From Paracoccaceae bacterium (GTDB lineage Bacteria; Pseudomonadota; Alphaproteobacteria; Rhodobacterales; Rhodobacteraceae), in contig JACONK010000018.1 of the NCBI GenBank assembly GCA_014323795.1, positions 124,001 to 188,000 on the forward strand: DNA of 64,000 nt, read 5' to 3'. A program made the translations under genes and the position numbers. A model generated the notes under the pieces. That model had not been told where the DNA came from. It made no database searches and saw only the letters and a program-made list of their open reading frames with translations. Positions 8,901-20,431 of the stretch are shown here, in pieces (within the stretch, counting starts at the first letter, position 1; each line of letters opens with the position of its first letter).

Positions 8901-10019
8901 ATGAAAGTAAGCCTTGAACGCAGTGTGCTTTTGAAAGCGATGAGCCAGGCCCAATCGGTGGTGGAGCGTCGCAACACCATCCCTATTCTCGCCAACGTAC
9001 TGATTGAAGCGGACGGATCCACAGCACATTTCCGGGCAACCGACCTCGACATTGAAGTTGTCGAAAAGACAGCCGCCCATGTTGAACGGGGGGGGGGCAC
9101 CACAGTCATTGCTCACACGCTGCACGAAATTGTCCGCAAGCTGCCCGATGGTGCCATGGTGGAAATGACGGATAACGGTGCGACCGGGCGGTTGGAACTG
9201 CGCGCCGGAAGGTCAAACTTTTCGCTCACGACCCTGCCTCGCCAGGACTTTCCTGTCATGGCATCGAGCGAATATGACTGTAACTTTACCGCTAAGGCAG
9301 CTGTGTTGCGGCGGCTGTTCGATAAATCGAAATTTGCGATCTCTACGGAAGAGACGCGCTATTACCTGAACGGCGTCTATATGCATTCCGCCGAAACCGC
9401 GGGTGGCAAGGTACTGCGTTGCGTGGCCACAGATGGCCACCGACTGGCCCGTATCGACGCGGATATGCCAGGTGGTGCTGATGAACTGCCCGGCGTGATC
9501 GTGCCTCGCAAAACCGTAGGCGAACTGCGAAATCTGCTTGAAAACGAAGACGAAGACATCGCGGTCAGCGTGTCGGAAACCAAGGTGCGCTTCGCGACTA
9601 ATAACACTACGCTGACCTCGAAGGTCATTGATGGCACTTTCCCGGACTACACTCGGGTGATCCCTGCGGGAAACACCCGCCGACTGGAGGTTGACGCCGC
9701 AGAATTTGTCAGTGCCGTGGATCGGGTATCGACCGTATCATCCGAGCGCTCCCGTGCGGTCAAACTCGCACTGGATGAAGATCGGTTGATTCTGTCTGTG
9801 AATGCGCCTGACAGCGGGACAGCGGAGGAAGAGCTCGCCGTGGCATACGGCGATGAACAGCTCGATATCGGGTTCAATGCAAAGTACCTTGTGGAAATCG
9901 CAGGCCAGGTGGACCGCGAAAACGCGGTGTTCCTGTTTAACTCTTCCGGCGACCCGACACTGATGCGCGAAGGCAACGACGAAACTGCTATCTACGTCGT
10001 GATGCCGATGCGGGTATGA
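8901..10019 (+). CDS. dnaN: DnaN, DNA polymerase III beta sliding clamp
   Basis: The clamp (372 residues) tethers the replicative polymerase to DNA as a ring dimer. The start at 8901 gives the canonical MKVSLERSVLLKAMSQAQSV and is preceded by a GGGAG site; the frame upstream is not conserved. Conserved blocks are RNTIPILANVLIEA, ATDLDIEV, LPRQDFP, RYYLNGVYMH, VATDGHRLAR, and the C-terminal hydrophobic-pocket segment ending YVVMPMRV. A run of ten G residues (9088-9097) codes for the RGGG segment; such a slippery tract is odd in an essential gene. The frame is intact as given. Confidence 0.97.
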   Translation: MKVSLERSVLLKAMSQAQSVVERRNTIPILANVLIEADGSTAHFRATDLDIEVVEKTAAHVERGGGTTVIAHTLHEIVRKLPDGAMVEMTDNGATGRLELRAGRSNFSLTTLPRQDFPVMASSEYDCNFTAKAAVLRRLFDKSKFAISTEETRYYLNGVYMHSAETAGGKVLRCVATDGHRLARIDADMPGGADELPGVIVPRKTVGELRNLLENEDEDIAVSVSETKVRFATNNTTLTSKVIDGTFPDYTRVIPAGNTRRLEVDAAEFVSAVDRVSTVSSERSRAVKLALDEDRLILSVNAPDSGTAEEELAVAYGDEQLDIGFNAKYLVEIAGQVDRENAVFLFNSSGDPTLMREGNDETAIYVVMPMRV

Positions 10020-10216
10020 ACAAACTCTGCACACTCCTGTGTCAGAAGGGCCAAATCCGGGGCAAAAACTGCCACCCCATCGCCGGATTACCCTCGCGAA
10101 CCGGCGATTAACAGAGACACAGGCAACCAGAAAAATCTTCCTTCAACTGCTTTTGTGGTGTTCCATGGAACTGTCACAGGATCGCTGCTCCCTGGACCGT
10201 CGCCGCTGCTCCGCCC

Positions 10217-11323
10217 ATGACCACGCTTGCCGTAACAGAACTTGCCCTCTCCCATGCACGCTCGTACAAGGGCGCGGTGGTGGAGGCAGACGGGCGCCCT
10301 GTCGCTATCTACGGCGCGAACGGGGCAGGCAAGACGAACATCCTCGAAGCACTCTCTCTGCTCTCCCCCGGGCGCGGGCTGCGCGGCGTAAAGGCAGATG
10401 AGATCACCCGTGCACCGGAAAGGATCGGCTGGAAGATCACCGCGACCTTGCAAAGCCTGGGTCACATCCACGAAGTGGAGGTAACCTACGAAGGCAGCGG
10501 AACCCGCTGCGTCACAATAGACGGCAAGACCACCCCACAGGTCGCGCTCGGACACATCGTGCGTATGGTCTGGCTCGTTCCCGTTATGGATCGTCTCTGG
10601 GTAGAAGGGGCGGAGGGGCGGAGACGGTTCCTCGACCGCGTTGCACTCAGTTTTGAACCGCGCCATGCGGATGTGTCTCTGGCGTATGAAAAAGCCATGC
10701 GGCAGAGGAACCGAATGCTGAAGAACGGCATCACGGATCCGGGTTGGTATCGCGCAGTGGAGGCACAGATGGCTATCGCGGGTGCTGCAATACACACTAA
10801 CCGGCAGCATGCCATCGCACAACTGACGGCAGTACGGGAAGAGGCAGGGACGACATTTCCAACTGCAACGCTCAACCTCAGCCATGCGGAGGGATTTGTC
10901 CTGCCCGATGATGCCGGTGCCTTGGCAGAAGCCTTCGCTGACAGCCGACCACGCGACATTTTCGCCGGGCGCACACTCGTCGGCCCCCATCGCGCTGACT
11001 TTGACGCCACCTACACCGCCAAAAGGCTTCCTGCGCGTCAATGTTCGACAGGCGAGCAGAAGGCGCTTTTGATCTCCCTCATCCTCGCCAATGCCCGTGC
11101 ACTGGCACTGGGTTTCGGCGCACCGCCAATCCTGCTGCTCGACGAGGTGTCCGCCCATTTGGACGCCGGTCGCCGGGCGGCACTTTATGATGAAATCTGC
11201 GCCCTCGGTGCCCAGGCATGGATGACCGGAACCGGGCCGGAACTTTTCAAGGATCTCGGAAACCGGGCGCAGCGGCTGGAGGTTTTCGACATGAATGGAA
11301 CGTCCAAAATCACCGCCCATTGA
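10217..11323 (+). CDS. recF: RecF, DNA replication and repair ABC-type ATPase
   Basis: RecF helps load RecA on gapped DNA together with RecOR. The protein has 368 residues. Walker A is IYGANGAGKTNILEAL, the SMC-like signature is STGEQKALLISLILA, and Walker B is PILLLDEVSAHLD. The arm RRFLDRVALSFEPRHA is typical. It lies between dnaN and gyrB in the classic order, although spacers of about 200 bp (before) and 100 bp (after) suggest separate promoters or read-through. Confidence 0.95.
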   Translation: MTTLAVTELALSHARSYKGAVVEADGRPVAIYGANGAGKTNILEALSLLSPGRGLRGVKADEITRAPERIGWKITATLQSLGHIHEVEVTYEGSGTRCVTIDGKTTPQVALGHIVRMVWLVPVMDRLWVEGAEGRRRFLDRVALSFEPRHADVSLAYEKAMRQRNRMLKNGITDPGWYRAVEAQMAIAGAAIHTNRQHAIAQLTAVREEAGTTFPTATLNLSHAEGFVLPDDAGALAEAFADSRPRDIFAGRTLVGPHRADFDATYTAKRLPARQCSTGEQKALLISLILANARALALGFGAPPILLLDEVSAHLDAGRRAALYDEICALGAQAWMTGTGPELFKDLGNRAQRLEVFDMNGTSKITAH

Positions 11324-11378
11324 GGCCGCAAAGCCACCCGCCAAAACCACAAAATATTGTGTCAAACGGATGACGTGA

Positions 11379-13841
<2,463 letters not shown>

Positions 13842-14159
13842 GCACCGGACCCTGCAATCCCGGCCACTGAACCGGGCCGGCACGCAGCACAGGAGATTCC
13901 GGATCAGGTTCGGAGCCACGTTGCACAAAACCACACATCGCAGGTCTGCCAGGCTGCAGATCCTCCGCTGGTTCCGCAGTACCTATGGCAGCAAGACCCC
14001 CCTGATCTTCCCAAGGTGTTTCTGCCTCGGCAAAATCGCATAGCCCGCAGAACAGCAAGTCGTTTGTCGATCCACAACAAGCACACCCCTGGCGCGACGG
14101 GGCGATTGTGCGCTTTGAATCTGCGCCGGATCTTGCTGCGGGTTAAATCCCGTCGTGCG
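13842..14159. other. Region between converging gyrB and ilvE, nothing recognised
   Basis: About 318 bp between two converging stops. No frame resembles a protein. A weak inverted repeat with CCCGG and CCGGG arms lies just after gyrB (about 13858-13880) but has no T-run, so I do not call it a terminator. Confidence 0.4.
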
Positions 14160-15029
14160 CTACGACCGCACGAGTTTCTCATACGCTTCCGCGATATCAC
14201 GCGTCATGGCACCAACCTCAAAGTTGTAGTCACCGATCTGCCCCACCGGTGTCACCTCCGCTGCGGTGCCGGTCAACCAGCATTGCTCAAATCTCTCCAT
14301 CTCTTCGGGCATGATGTGGCGCTCTTGTACCTCAATCTGGCGATCTTTCAGCAGGCCGATCACCGTCTGGCGCGTAAGGCCGTTCAGGAAGCAGTCCGCC
14401 AGCGGCGTGTGCACAACGCCGTCCTTTACGAAAAATATATTGGCCCCGGTCGCTTCTGCTATATAGCTGCGATAGTCCATAAACAGCGCATCAGAACAGC
14501 CCTTCGCCTCCGCCGCGTGCCTGGAAGTGGTGCATATCATATAAAGCCCTGCCGCCTTCGCGTGGACCGGGATCGTCTCGGGCGACGGGCGCTTCCACCT
14601 GGAGATATCGAGCTTCGCACCCTTCATTTTCGCATCGCCGTAGTAAGCCCCCCATTCCCAGGTCGCAATGGCAACACGCACCGGGTTGCGCGCGGCCGCG
14701 ACCCCCATGTCTTCGCCTGACCCGCGCCAGGCCACGGCGCGTACGTAGGCGTCCTTCTGGCCATTTGCCGCCAGAACCTGTTGTTTGGCCATCTCTATTT
14801 CATCCACCGAATAAGGGATCTCGAAATCGATGTACTCCGCACTTTTTTTCAACCGCTCAGAGTGTGCGCGTGACAGGAAAATCTTGCCATTGTAGGCCCG
14901 CTCGCCCTCAAACACCGAAGAGGCATAGTGCATCGCGTGGCTCAGGATATGTACGTTCGCCGTACGCCAGTCAACCAGTTGACCATCCAGCCAAATCTTG
15001 CCGTCGCGATCATCGTAAGTGCCCGCCAT
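14160..15029 (-). CDS. ilvE: IlvE, branched-chain amino acid aminotransferase
   Basis: This class IV PLP enzyme interconverts leucine, isoleucine and valine with their keto acids. The protein has 289 residues after a GGAGGG site. The N-terminus MAGTYDDRDGKIWLDG and the segment HAMHYASSVFEGERAY are family signatures. The PLP lysine lies in HAKAAGLYMI, and the cofactor-binding block is YIAEATGANIFFVKDG, followed by LNGLTRQTVI and WLTGTAAEVTPV. It is divergent from a MarR/OmpR regulator pair, an arrangement seen repeatedly in Rhodobacteraceae. Confidence 0.95.
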   Translation of the reverse strand: MAGTYDDRDGKIWLDGQLVDWRTANVHILSHAMHYASSVFEGERAYNGKIFLSRAHSERLKKSAEYIDFEIPYSVDEIEMAKQQVLAANGQKDAYVRAVAWRGSGEDMGVAAARNPVRVAIATWEWGAYYGDAKMKGAKLDISRWKRPSPETIPVHAKAAGLYMICTTSRHAAEAKGCSDALFMDYRSYIAEATGANIFFVKDGVVHTPLADCFLNGLTRQTVIGLLKDRQIEVQERHIMPEEMERFEQCWLTGTAAEVTPVGQIGDYNFEVGAMTRDIAEAYEKLVRS

Positions 15030-15184
15030 GATACCCTCCTGTGGTTTTTGGATGTTATGACCTCACCCTTCTTGACAACACGATACTGCGTGAAATCCCC
15101 CGCCGGGTATCAAACAGGTCCTGGAATGTCAATAACACTGACGTACATCGCCCGCAGAAGATGCAACTTGTGAACGCCTGAAAC

Positions 15185-15673
15185 ATGCCGCCCCCGGATC
15201 ACGGCCAGCCAGACTTCCCGACTGACGACGAGCTTCCGCGAACTGTCGAACTTCTGTTTTTTGCCTGTCGTGCGTTCACGTCGGACCCGGATCGCATCCT
15301 GGAAAATCTGGCCTACGGGCGTGCGCATCACCGGGCGATTCATTTCATCAACCGGCAGCCCGGTACAACTGTCAATCGCCTTCCCGATATACCCGGGGTC
15401 ACAAAACAGAGCCTGAACCGTGTGCCCCGCCGGTTAATCAAAGACCGGTTGGTGGAAAACCGGATCGGCATCGTTGACCGGCGGGAGCGACATCTCTGTC
15501 TGACAGCCGCCGGGCGCAGGCCGGAGGCGCAGCTTTCCGCACTTCAACGGGACCGTCTGCGCAAGGCATTTCGTGCGGCCGGGCCAGACGCCCTTTCAGA
15601 TTTTGCGGAAGCCCGTGAAAACATTATGGACCCGGACATGCGGACGCATATAAAGGATCCGGGGAAGGAGTAG
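15185..15673 (+). CDS. MarR-family transcriptional regulator
   Basis: A 162-residue winged-helix protein. The middle carries the MarR-like segment INRQPGTTVNRLPDIPGVTK, then a recognition-helix region and the wing DRRERHLCLTAAGRR, which matches the usual D-R-R-x3-L-x-LTxxG pattern. It is divergent from ilvE and directly followed by a response regulator whose ribosome binding site overlaps this gene's stop, so the two are translationally close. Ligand and targets are unknown. Confidence 0.82.
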   Translation: MPPPDHGQPDFPTDDELPRTVELLFFACRAFTSDPDRILENLAYGRAHHRAIHFINRQPGTTVNRLPDIPGVTKQSLNRVPRRLIKDRLVENRIGIVDRRERHLCLTAAGRRPEAQLSALQRDRLRKAFRAAGPDALSDFAEARENIMDPDMRTHIKDPGKE

Positions 15674-15677
15674 GCCC

Positions 15678-16385
15678 ATGGTGCGCCGGCAAAACGCCGC
15701 ACATATCCTGATAGTCGACGATGACGGACGCATCCGCCCGCTTTTGCAGAAGTTTCTGGTGCGCAGCGGCTTTTTCGTTTCCGGTGCACGGGACGCGGCC
15801 CATGCCCGCCGGCTTTTGGAGGGGATCAATTTTGACCTGATAGTGCTCGATGTCATGATGCCGGGTGAAGACGGACTGACATTTACCCGGGCACTAAGGC
15901 AGAAAATTTCCACGCCGATCGTGTTGTTGACTGCAAAGGGTGAGCCGAGTGAACGGATCAACGGGCTGGAATCCGGAGCAGATGACTACCTGGCAAAACC
16001 CTTTGAACCGAAAGAACTCGTTCTGCGCATCAACGCAATACTGCGGCGGTTGCCAGAGAAACCTGTAGCGGAGGAGCTCCCGAAGTCGCTCGCCCTTGGA
16101 CCCGTGTGCTACGACGTATCGCGCGGGGAGCTTTGGTCCGGCAATCAGCTGATCAGACTGACCGAGACAGAGAGTGCGCTGATGCGGATATTCTCTGCCG
16201 CCCCTAACACTCCGATTTCACGCGGGCAGATGATTGCAGACTTGGGTCGCGATGGGATCCAGACCCAGGAACGTGCGGTGGACGTGCAGATCACGCGCTT
16301 GCGGAGGAAGATTGAGACAAATCCGAAAACCCCGCGGTATATTCAAACAGTGCGCCGTGAAGGATACATGCTGGCACCGGATTGA
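15678..16385 (+). CDS. OmpR-type response regulator (receiver plus winged helix)
   Basis: The protein has 235 residues. The receiver domain (about 1-125) starts HILIVDDDGRIRPLLQKFL, has the phospho-acceptor aspartate in LIVLDVMMPGEDG, the conserved threonine in VLLTAKGE and the lysine in DYLAKPFEPKEL. The C-terminal winged helix (about 135-232) has RLTETESALMRIF, RAVDVQITRLRRKIE and YIQTVRREGYML. AAGGAG precedes the ATG, 4 bp after the marR stop. No partner histidine kinase is adjacent; the nearest kinase is at 22.4 kb. Confidence 0.93.
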   Translation: MVRRQNAAHILIVDDDGRIRPLLQKFLVRSGFFVSGARDAAHARRLLEGINFDLIVLDVMMPGEDGLTFTRALRQKISTPIVLLTAKGEPSERINGLESGADDYLAKPFEPKELVLRINAILRRLPEKPVAEELPKSLALGPVCYDVSRGELWSGNQLIRLTETESALMRIFSAAPNTPISRGQMIADLGRDGIQTQERAVDVQITRLRRKIETNPKTPRYIQTVRREGYMLAPD

Positions 16386-16581
16386 AGTGGCAAATTCGTC
16401 TTGATCCCGCATCAGGGATGCCGGTTCTGAATTTCACCGTTACCAGCCGGATATGCGCCGATGGCTTTCCTGACCATTTTGATATCTTCCCAGGCGACTT
16501 CCGGCTCACCGAATGGCGGTCAGTTCACATGCCACTGCGTACCACATTGAACCTGCACTGCGCGCCTGCTAAAAGGTCGAA

Positions 16582-17502
16582 ATGACCACTGCACTGATCA
16601 CCCACTCCGACTGCCTGAATCACGTTAATCCGCCGGGCCATCCGGAACGGGTTGAGCGGCTGTATGCCATTAATGCCGCGCTCAAAAATGTAAGCGGACT
16701 CACCCGGATTGAGGCCCCCATGGGCACCGACGCGCAGATCGCGACCACTCATCCGGCAGCCTATGTCGAACGCATCAAGGCGAGTGCGCCCGCTGACGGT
16801 TGGACCCGACTGGACGGCGATACATCCATGTCACCCGGATCTCTGACCGCAGCCTATCGTGCTGTTGGCGGGATAGTGGAAGCGGTAGATCAGGTGCTTG
16901 CGGGCAACGTGCGGAACGCCTTCGTCGCCTGCCGCCCTCCGGGCCATCATGCGGAAACGCAGACGCCTATGGGTTTCTGCATTTTCGGTAACGTGGTGAT
17001 CGGTGCCCGCCATGCGCTGGTGAACGGGATCAGCCGTCTGGCCATCGTCGATTTCGATGTCCACCACGGTAACGGCACACAGGATCTTGTCTGGAATGAT
17101 GAGATGATCTTCTTTGTCTCCACGCACCAGATGCCGCTTTACCCCGGCACCGGATTACCAAGTGAACGAGGCACTCACGGCAACGTCATGAACGTCCCCC
17201 TTGAGCCTGGCGCGAACGGTGCGACGCTTCACAAGGCGATGGAGCGGGATATCCTGCCCGCTCTGGAGTCGTATAATCCGGAGATGCTTTTTATATCCGC
17301 CGGATTCGACGCGCATGAACGGGATCCGCTGGCGAACCTGAACTGGACCGACGAAGATTTCGGCACCGTCACCCGCACACTTCTGGATTTTGCCGACACC
17401 CACTGCGGCGGGCGGGTCGTCTCCACGCTCGAAGGCGGGTACGACCTGAAAGGGCTGGCAGGCGGCGTTACCGCCCATGTAACCGCATTGACGGAGGGCT
17501 GA
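16582..17502 (+). CDS. Histone-deacetylase-family (AcuC/HDAC-like) amidohydrolase
   Basis: A zinc amidohydrolase of the arginase/deacetylase fold (306 residues), likely acting on acetylated polyamines or lysines. Signatures are HVNPPGHPERVERL at the start, the tandem-histidine motif RPPGHHAETQTPMGFC, the metal ligands in IVDFDVHHGNGTQD, STHQMPLYPGTG and FISAGFDAHERDPL. The segment LEGGYDLKGLA closes the active site. It overlaps no neighbour but leads directly into xseB-ispA-dxs, the conserved order in this family of bacteria, and is probably in the same transcript. Confidence 0.92.
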   Translation: MTTALITHSDCLNHVNPPGHPERVERLYAINAALKNVSGLTRIEAPMGTDAQIATTHPAAYVERIKASAPADGWTRLDGDTSMSPGSLTAAYRAVGGIVEAVDQVLAGNVRNAFVACRPPGHHAETQTPMGFCIFGNVVIGARHALVNGISRLAIVDFDVHHGNGTQDLVWNDEMIFFVSTHQMPLYPGTGLPSERGTHGNVMNVPLEPGANGATLHKAMERDILPALESYNPEMLFISAGFDAHERDPLANLNWTDEDFGTVTRTLLDFADTHCGGRVVSTLEGGYDLKGLAGGVTAHVTALTEG

Positions 17503-17503
17503 T

Positions 17504-17743
17504 ATGACTAAAGCCCCGGTGGCAGAGATGAGCTTCGAACAGGCCATGGCCGAACTGGAGCAGGTGGTTACCCGACTGGAAGGCAGCCATTTGCCACTGG
17601 AGGATTCCATCAAACTCTATGACCGCGGCGCGGCCCTGAAGGCCCATTGCGAAGTGAAGCTGAAAGAGGCGGAAGAGAAGGTCGCGCAGATCACACTGAA
17701 TGCGGACGGGGAGCCGACGGGCACAAAGCTCCTCAACGACTGA
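17504..17743 (+). CDS. xseB: XseB, exodeoxyribonuclease VII small subunit
   Basis: A 79-residue acidic helical protein that binds XseA to make exonuclease VII. The signature is MSFEQAMAELEQVVTRLEGS, then PLEDSIKLYDRGAALKAHCE and LKEAEEKVAQI. A GGAGGG site overlaps the end of the upstream gene, and the start is 1 bp after that stop. The stop lies at the start of ispA, so translation is likely coupled. Confidence 0.95.
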   Translation: MTKAPVAEMSFEQAMAELEQVVTRLEGSHLPLEDSIKLYDRGAALKAHCEVKLKEAEEKVAQITLNADGEPTGTKLLND

Positions 17744-17745
17744 CC

Positions 17746-18600
17746 TTGCAGGAATTCCTGAAACCCGTGGCGGCAGAGATCGAGCAGACGCTCGAAACCC
17801 TGCTGCCCGCAGACGGCCCCATGGCCGCACCTATGCGTCATGCGGTGATGGCAGGCGGTAAACGCCTGCGCGGTTTTTTATGTGTGCAATCAGCGGTACT
17901 TTACGACGTGGACCGCACACAAGCCCTGCGCACTGCGGCGGCAATCGAATGCCTGCATGCCTACAGCCTCGTCCATGACGACCTGCCATGTATGGACAAC
18001 GACGCCCTGCGGCGCGGCCAGCCCACCGTGCATATGAAGTGGGGCGGGGCAACCGCGATACTTGCCGGCGACGGGCTGCAAACACTTGCGTTTGAAATCA
18101 TCGGCAACCCGGCGACCGGGTCGGGCGACGTGCGCGCACGACTTATGCAAACGCTCGCCAATGCGGCACAAGCCATGGTAACGGGCCAGGCACAAGATAT
18201 CGCGGCACAGACCGCTGCCACACCGCTCACGCTCGACGAAATCATCGCGTTGCAAGCTAATAAAACCGGCAGCCTGATCGAATGGTCGGCGCAGGCAGGT
18301 GTGCGGCTCGCCGGACGGGAAAGCCCGGCGCTTGCCGCCTATTCCAGGGCTATAGGTCTCGCATTCCAGATTCAGGATGACGTGCTCGATATCGCGGGTG
18401 ACGCCGAAATCGCGGGCAAACGCCTGCAAAAGGATACCGGCGCGGGCAAGGCCACTTTTGTCAGCCTGCTGGGGCTCGACACCGCACGGGCGCAAGCAAA
18501 CGCCCTGGTGGATGAGGCTTTGGCCGCTCTTGCAGATTTCGGTGCATGCGCCGACCCTCTGCGCACTGTCGCCCGATACATCGTTGAAAGAGATCGTTGA
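17746..18600 (+). CDS. ispA: IspA, geranyl/farnesyl diphosphate synthase
   Basis: This prenyl transferase makes C15 (or related) diphosphates for quinones, carotenoids and other isoprenoids. The two aspartate-rich motifs are intact: [13 protein letters not shown] and [24 protein letters not shown] and KTGSLIEWS are also typical. No ATG exists where the protein should begin; the best candidates are TTG at 17746 (TTG-CAG-GAA) or CTG at 17740, which overlaps the xseB stop. The first ATG, at 17821, would lose 25 conserved-looking residues. The length from 17746 is 284 residues, close to the family norm. It sits directly between xseB and dxs. Confidence 0.9.
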   Translation: MQEFLKPVAAEIEQTLETLLPADGPMAAPMRHAVMAGGKRLRGFLCVQSAVLYDVDRTQALRTAAAIECLHAYSLVHDDLPCMDNDALRRGQPTVHMKWGGATAILAGDGLQTLAFEIIGNPATGSGDVRARLMQTLANAAQAMVTGQAQDIAAQTAATPLTLDEIIALQANKTGSLIEWSAQAGVRLAGRESPALAAYSRAIGLAFQIQDDVLDIAGDAEIAGKRLQKDTGAGKATFVSLLGLDTARAQANALVDEALAALADFGACADPLRTVARYIVERDR

Positions 18601-18601
18601 A

Positions 18602-20383
18602 ATGGCCGCACGGCCACCGACCCCGCTTCTTGATCAGATCAAGCAGCCCGCTGACCTGCGCACACTGTCTGACACGCAGCTCCGGCAGGTCGCGAATGAG
18701 CTGCGCGCTGAAACTATCAGCGTGGTCAGTGAAACCGGTGGGCACCTGGGCGCGGGACTTGGTGTGGTGGAACTCACCGTCGCGCTGCACACCGTTTTCG
18801 ACACACCGGGCGACCGGCTGGTTTGGGACGTCAGTCACCAGACCTACCCGCACAAAATCCTGACCGGACGGCGTGACCGGATACGCACCCTGCGGCAGGA
18901 AGGCGGTCTCTCCGGTTTCACCAAACAGTCGGAAAGTGCTTACGATCCTTTCGGCACGGCCCACAGCTCCACCTCCATCTCTGCCGCGCTGGGTTTTCTG
19001 ATGTCGCGCGCTCTCGGCGGGGTGCAGGACACACCAATTGGAGAGGCCATCGCTGTCATCGGCGACGGCGCACTGAGTGCGGGCATGGCCTATGAGGCAC
19101 TCAATAACGCGGGCGGATTGGGGAAGCGGCTGTTCGTGATCCTCAATGACAATGCCATGTCCATTGCCAAACCGGTGGGCGCACTGTCCGCCCACCTTCG
19201 GGAACCGGGCAACCAGTCCATCTTCGAAAATCTGGGGTTTACCTACATCGGCCCCATCGACGGCCACGATATGGACGCGCTGCTGACCACCCTGCGGGCC
19301 GCGAAGAAAACGGCCGACGGTCCAACGCTGATCCACGTCCGCACACGCAAGGGCGCAGGATACGCCCCGGCGGAAACAAGCGCGGACAAGTTTCACGGTG
19401 TGGGCAAATTCGACCCGACCTCTGGTGAGCAGGAAAAGTCATGCCCTAACGTGCCGAGCTACACGTCTGTCTTTTCCAAATCCCTAATCCAACTCGCGGA
19501 TGGCGACGAAAAGATTGTGGCGATCACGGCGGCAATGCCCGACGGCACAGGAATCGATAAATTTGGCAACCGCTTTCCGGCACGCACCTTCGATGTAGGC
19601 ATTGCGGAGCAACACGCCGTCACTTTTGCCGCCGGGCTGGCAGCAGGCGGGATGAAACCCTTCGCGGCACTTTATTCCACTTTTCTGCAGCGTGCCTACG
19701 ACCAGGTTGTGCATGACGTGGCACTCCAGCGCCTGCCAGTGCGCTTTGCCATCGACCGGGCCGGGCTGGTGGGCGCAGACGGCCCGACCCATGCGGGGAT
19801 TTACGACATCGCCTATCTTGGCAATCTGCCCGGCTTCGTTATCATGGCCCCCTCGGACGAGGCAGAGCTGATGCACATGGTCGCGACCGCAGCCGCAATT
19901 GATGACCGGCCCAGCGCGTTTCGCTTTCCACGGGGGGCGGCGGTTGGCAGCCCCTTGCCCGACGCAGGTCAACCTTTGGAAATTGGCAAGGGTCGCCTCA
20001 TCCGCAAAGGAACATGCGTGGCGGTTCTGTCCTATGGTGCGCGGCTGGCGGAATGCCTGCTGGCGACGGAAGAACTGTCGGCGGAAGGCATCACACCCAC
20101 CCTTGCCGACGCACGGTTTGCCAAACCGCTTGATTCGGAACTCATCGGTCGGCTGGCGGCGGAGCACGACGCCCTGATTACCATCGAGGAAGGTGCCATC
20201 GGCGGGTTTGGCAGCCTTGTCGCACAGCACCTGGCAGAAACCGGCATTCTTGATCGTCTCACCTTCCGGTCCATGGTGCTGCCCGACACTTTCATTGAGC
20301 AGGCAACCCCCAAACGGATGTACGAGATCGCCGGCCTAAGTGCCGCCACAATCGCTGCAAAAATCCGCGGCGTGGTCAGCTGA
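18602..20383 (+). CDS. dxs: Dxs, 1-deoxy-D-xylulose-5-phosphate synthase (short linker)
   Basis: This thiamine-diphosphate enzyme makes the first intermediate of the non-mevalonate isoprenoid pathway. Signatures are [68 protein letters not shown] (ThDP motif), [20 protein letters not shown] and [21 protein letters not shown]. The protein is 593 residues, shorter than the usual 620-640. The loss lies after GALSAHL, where the normally long linker before the GTLFEELGF-type segment is reduced to a few residues ([14 protein letters not shown]). The two domains are otherwise complete. It starts 1 bp after ispA. Confidence 0.94.
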   Translation: MAARPPTPLLDQIKQPADLRTLSDTQLRQVANELRAETISVVSETGGHLGAGLGVVELTVALHTVFDTPGDRLVWDVSHQTYPHKILTGRRDRIRTLRQEGGLSGFTKQSESAYDPFGTAHSSTSISAALGFLMSRALGGVQDTPIGEAIAVIGDGALSAGMAYEALNNAGGLGKRLFVILNDNAMSIAKPVGALSAHLREPGNQSIFENLGFTYIGPIDGHDMDALLTTLRAAKKTADGPTLIHVRTRKGAGYAPAETSADKFHGVGKFDPTSGEQEKSCPNVPSYTSVFSKSLIQLADGDEKIVAITAAMPDGTGIDKFGNRFPARTFDVGIAEQHAVTFAAGLAAGGMKPFAALYSTFLQRAYDQVVHDVALQRLPVRFAIDRAGLVGADGPTHAGIYDIAYLGNLPGFVIMAPSDEAELMHMVATAAAIDDRPSAFRFPRGAAVGSPLPDAGQPLEIGKGRLIRKGTCVAVLSYGARLAECLLATEELSAEGITPTLADARFAKPLDSELIGRLAAEHDALITIEEGAIGGFGSLVAQHLAETGILDRLTFRSMVLPDTFIEQATPKRMYEIAGLSAATIAAKIRGVVS

Positions 20384-20431
20384 CCTCCCCTCTTTGATGT
20401 GCCGGATGCCACGCAATCGCAACGGAGGACC

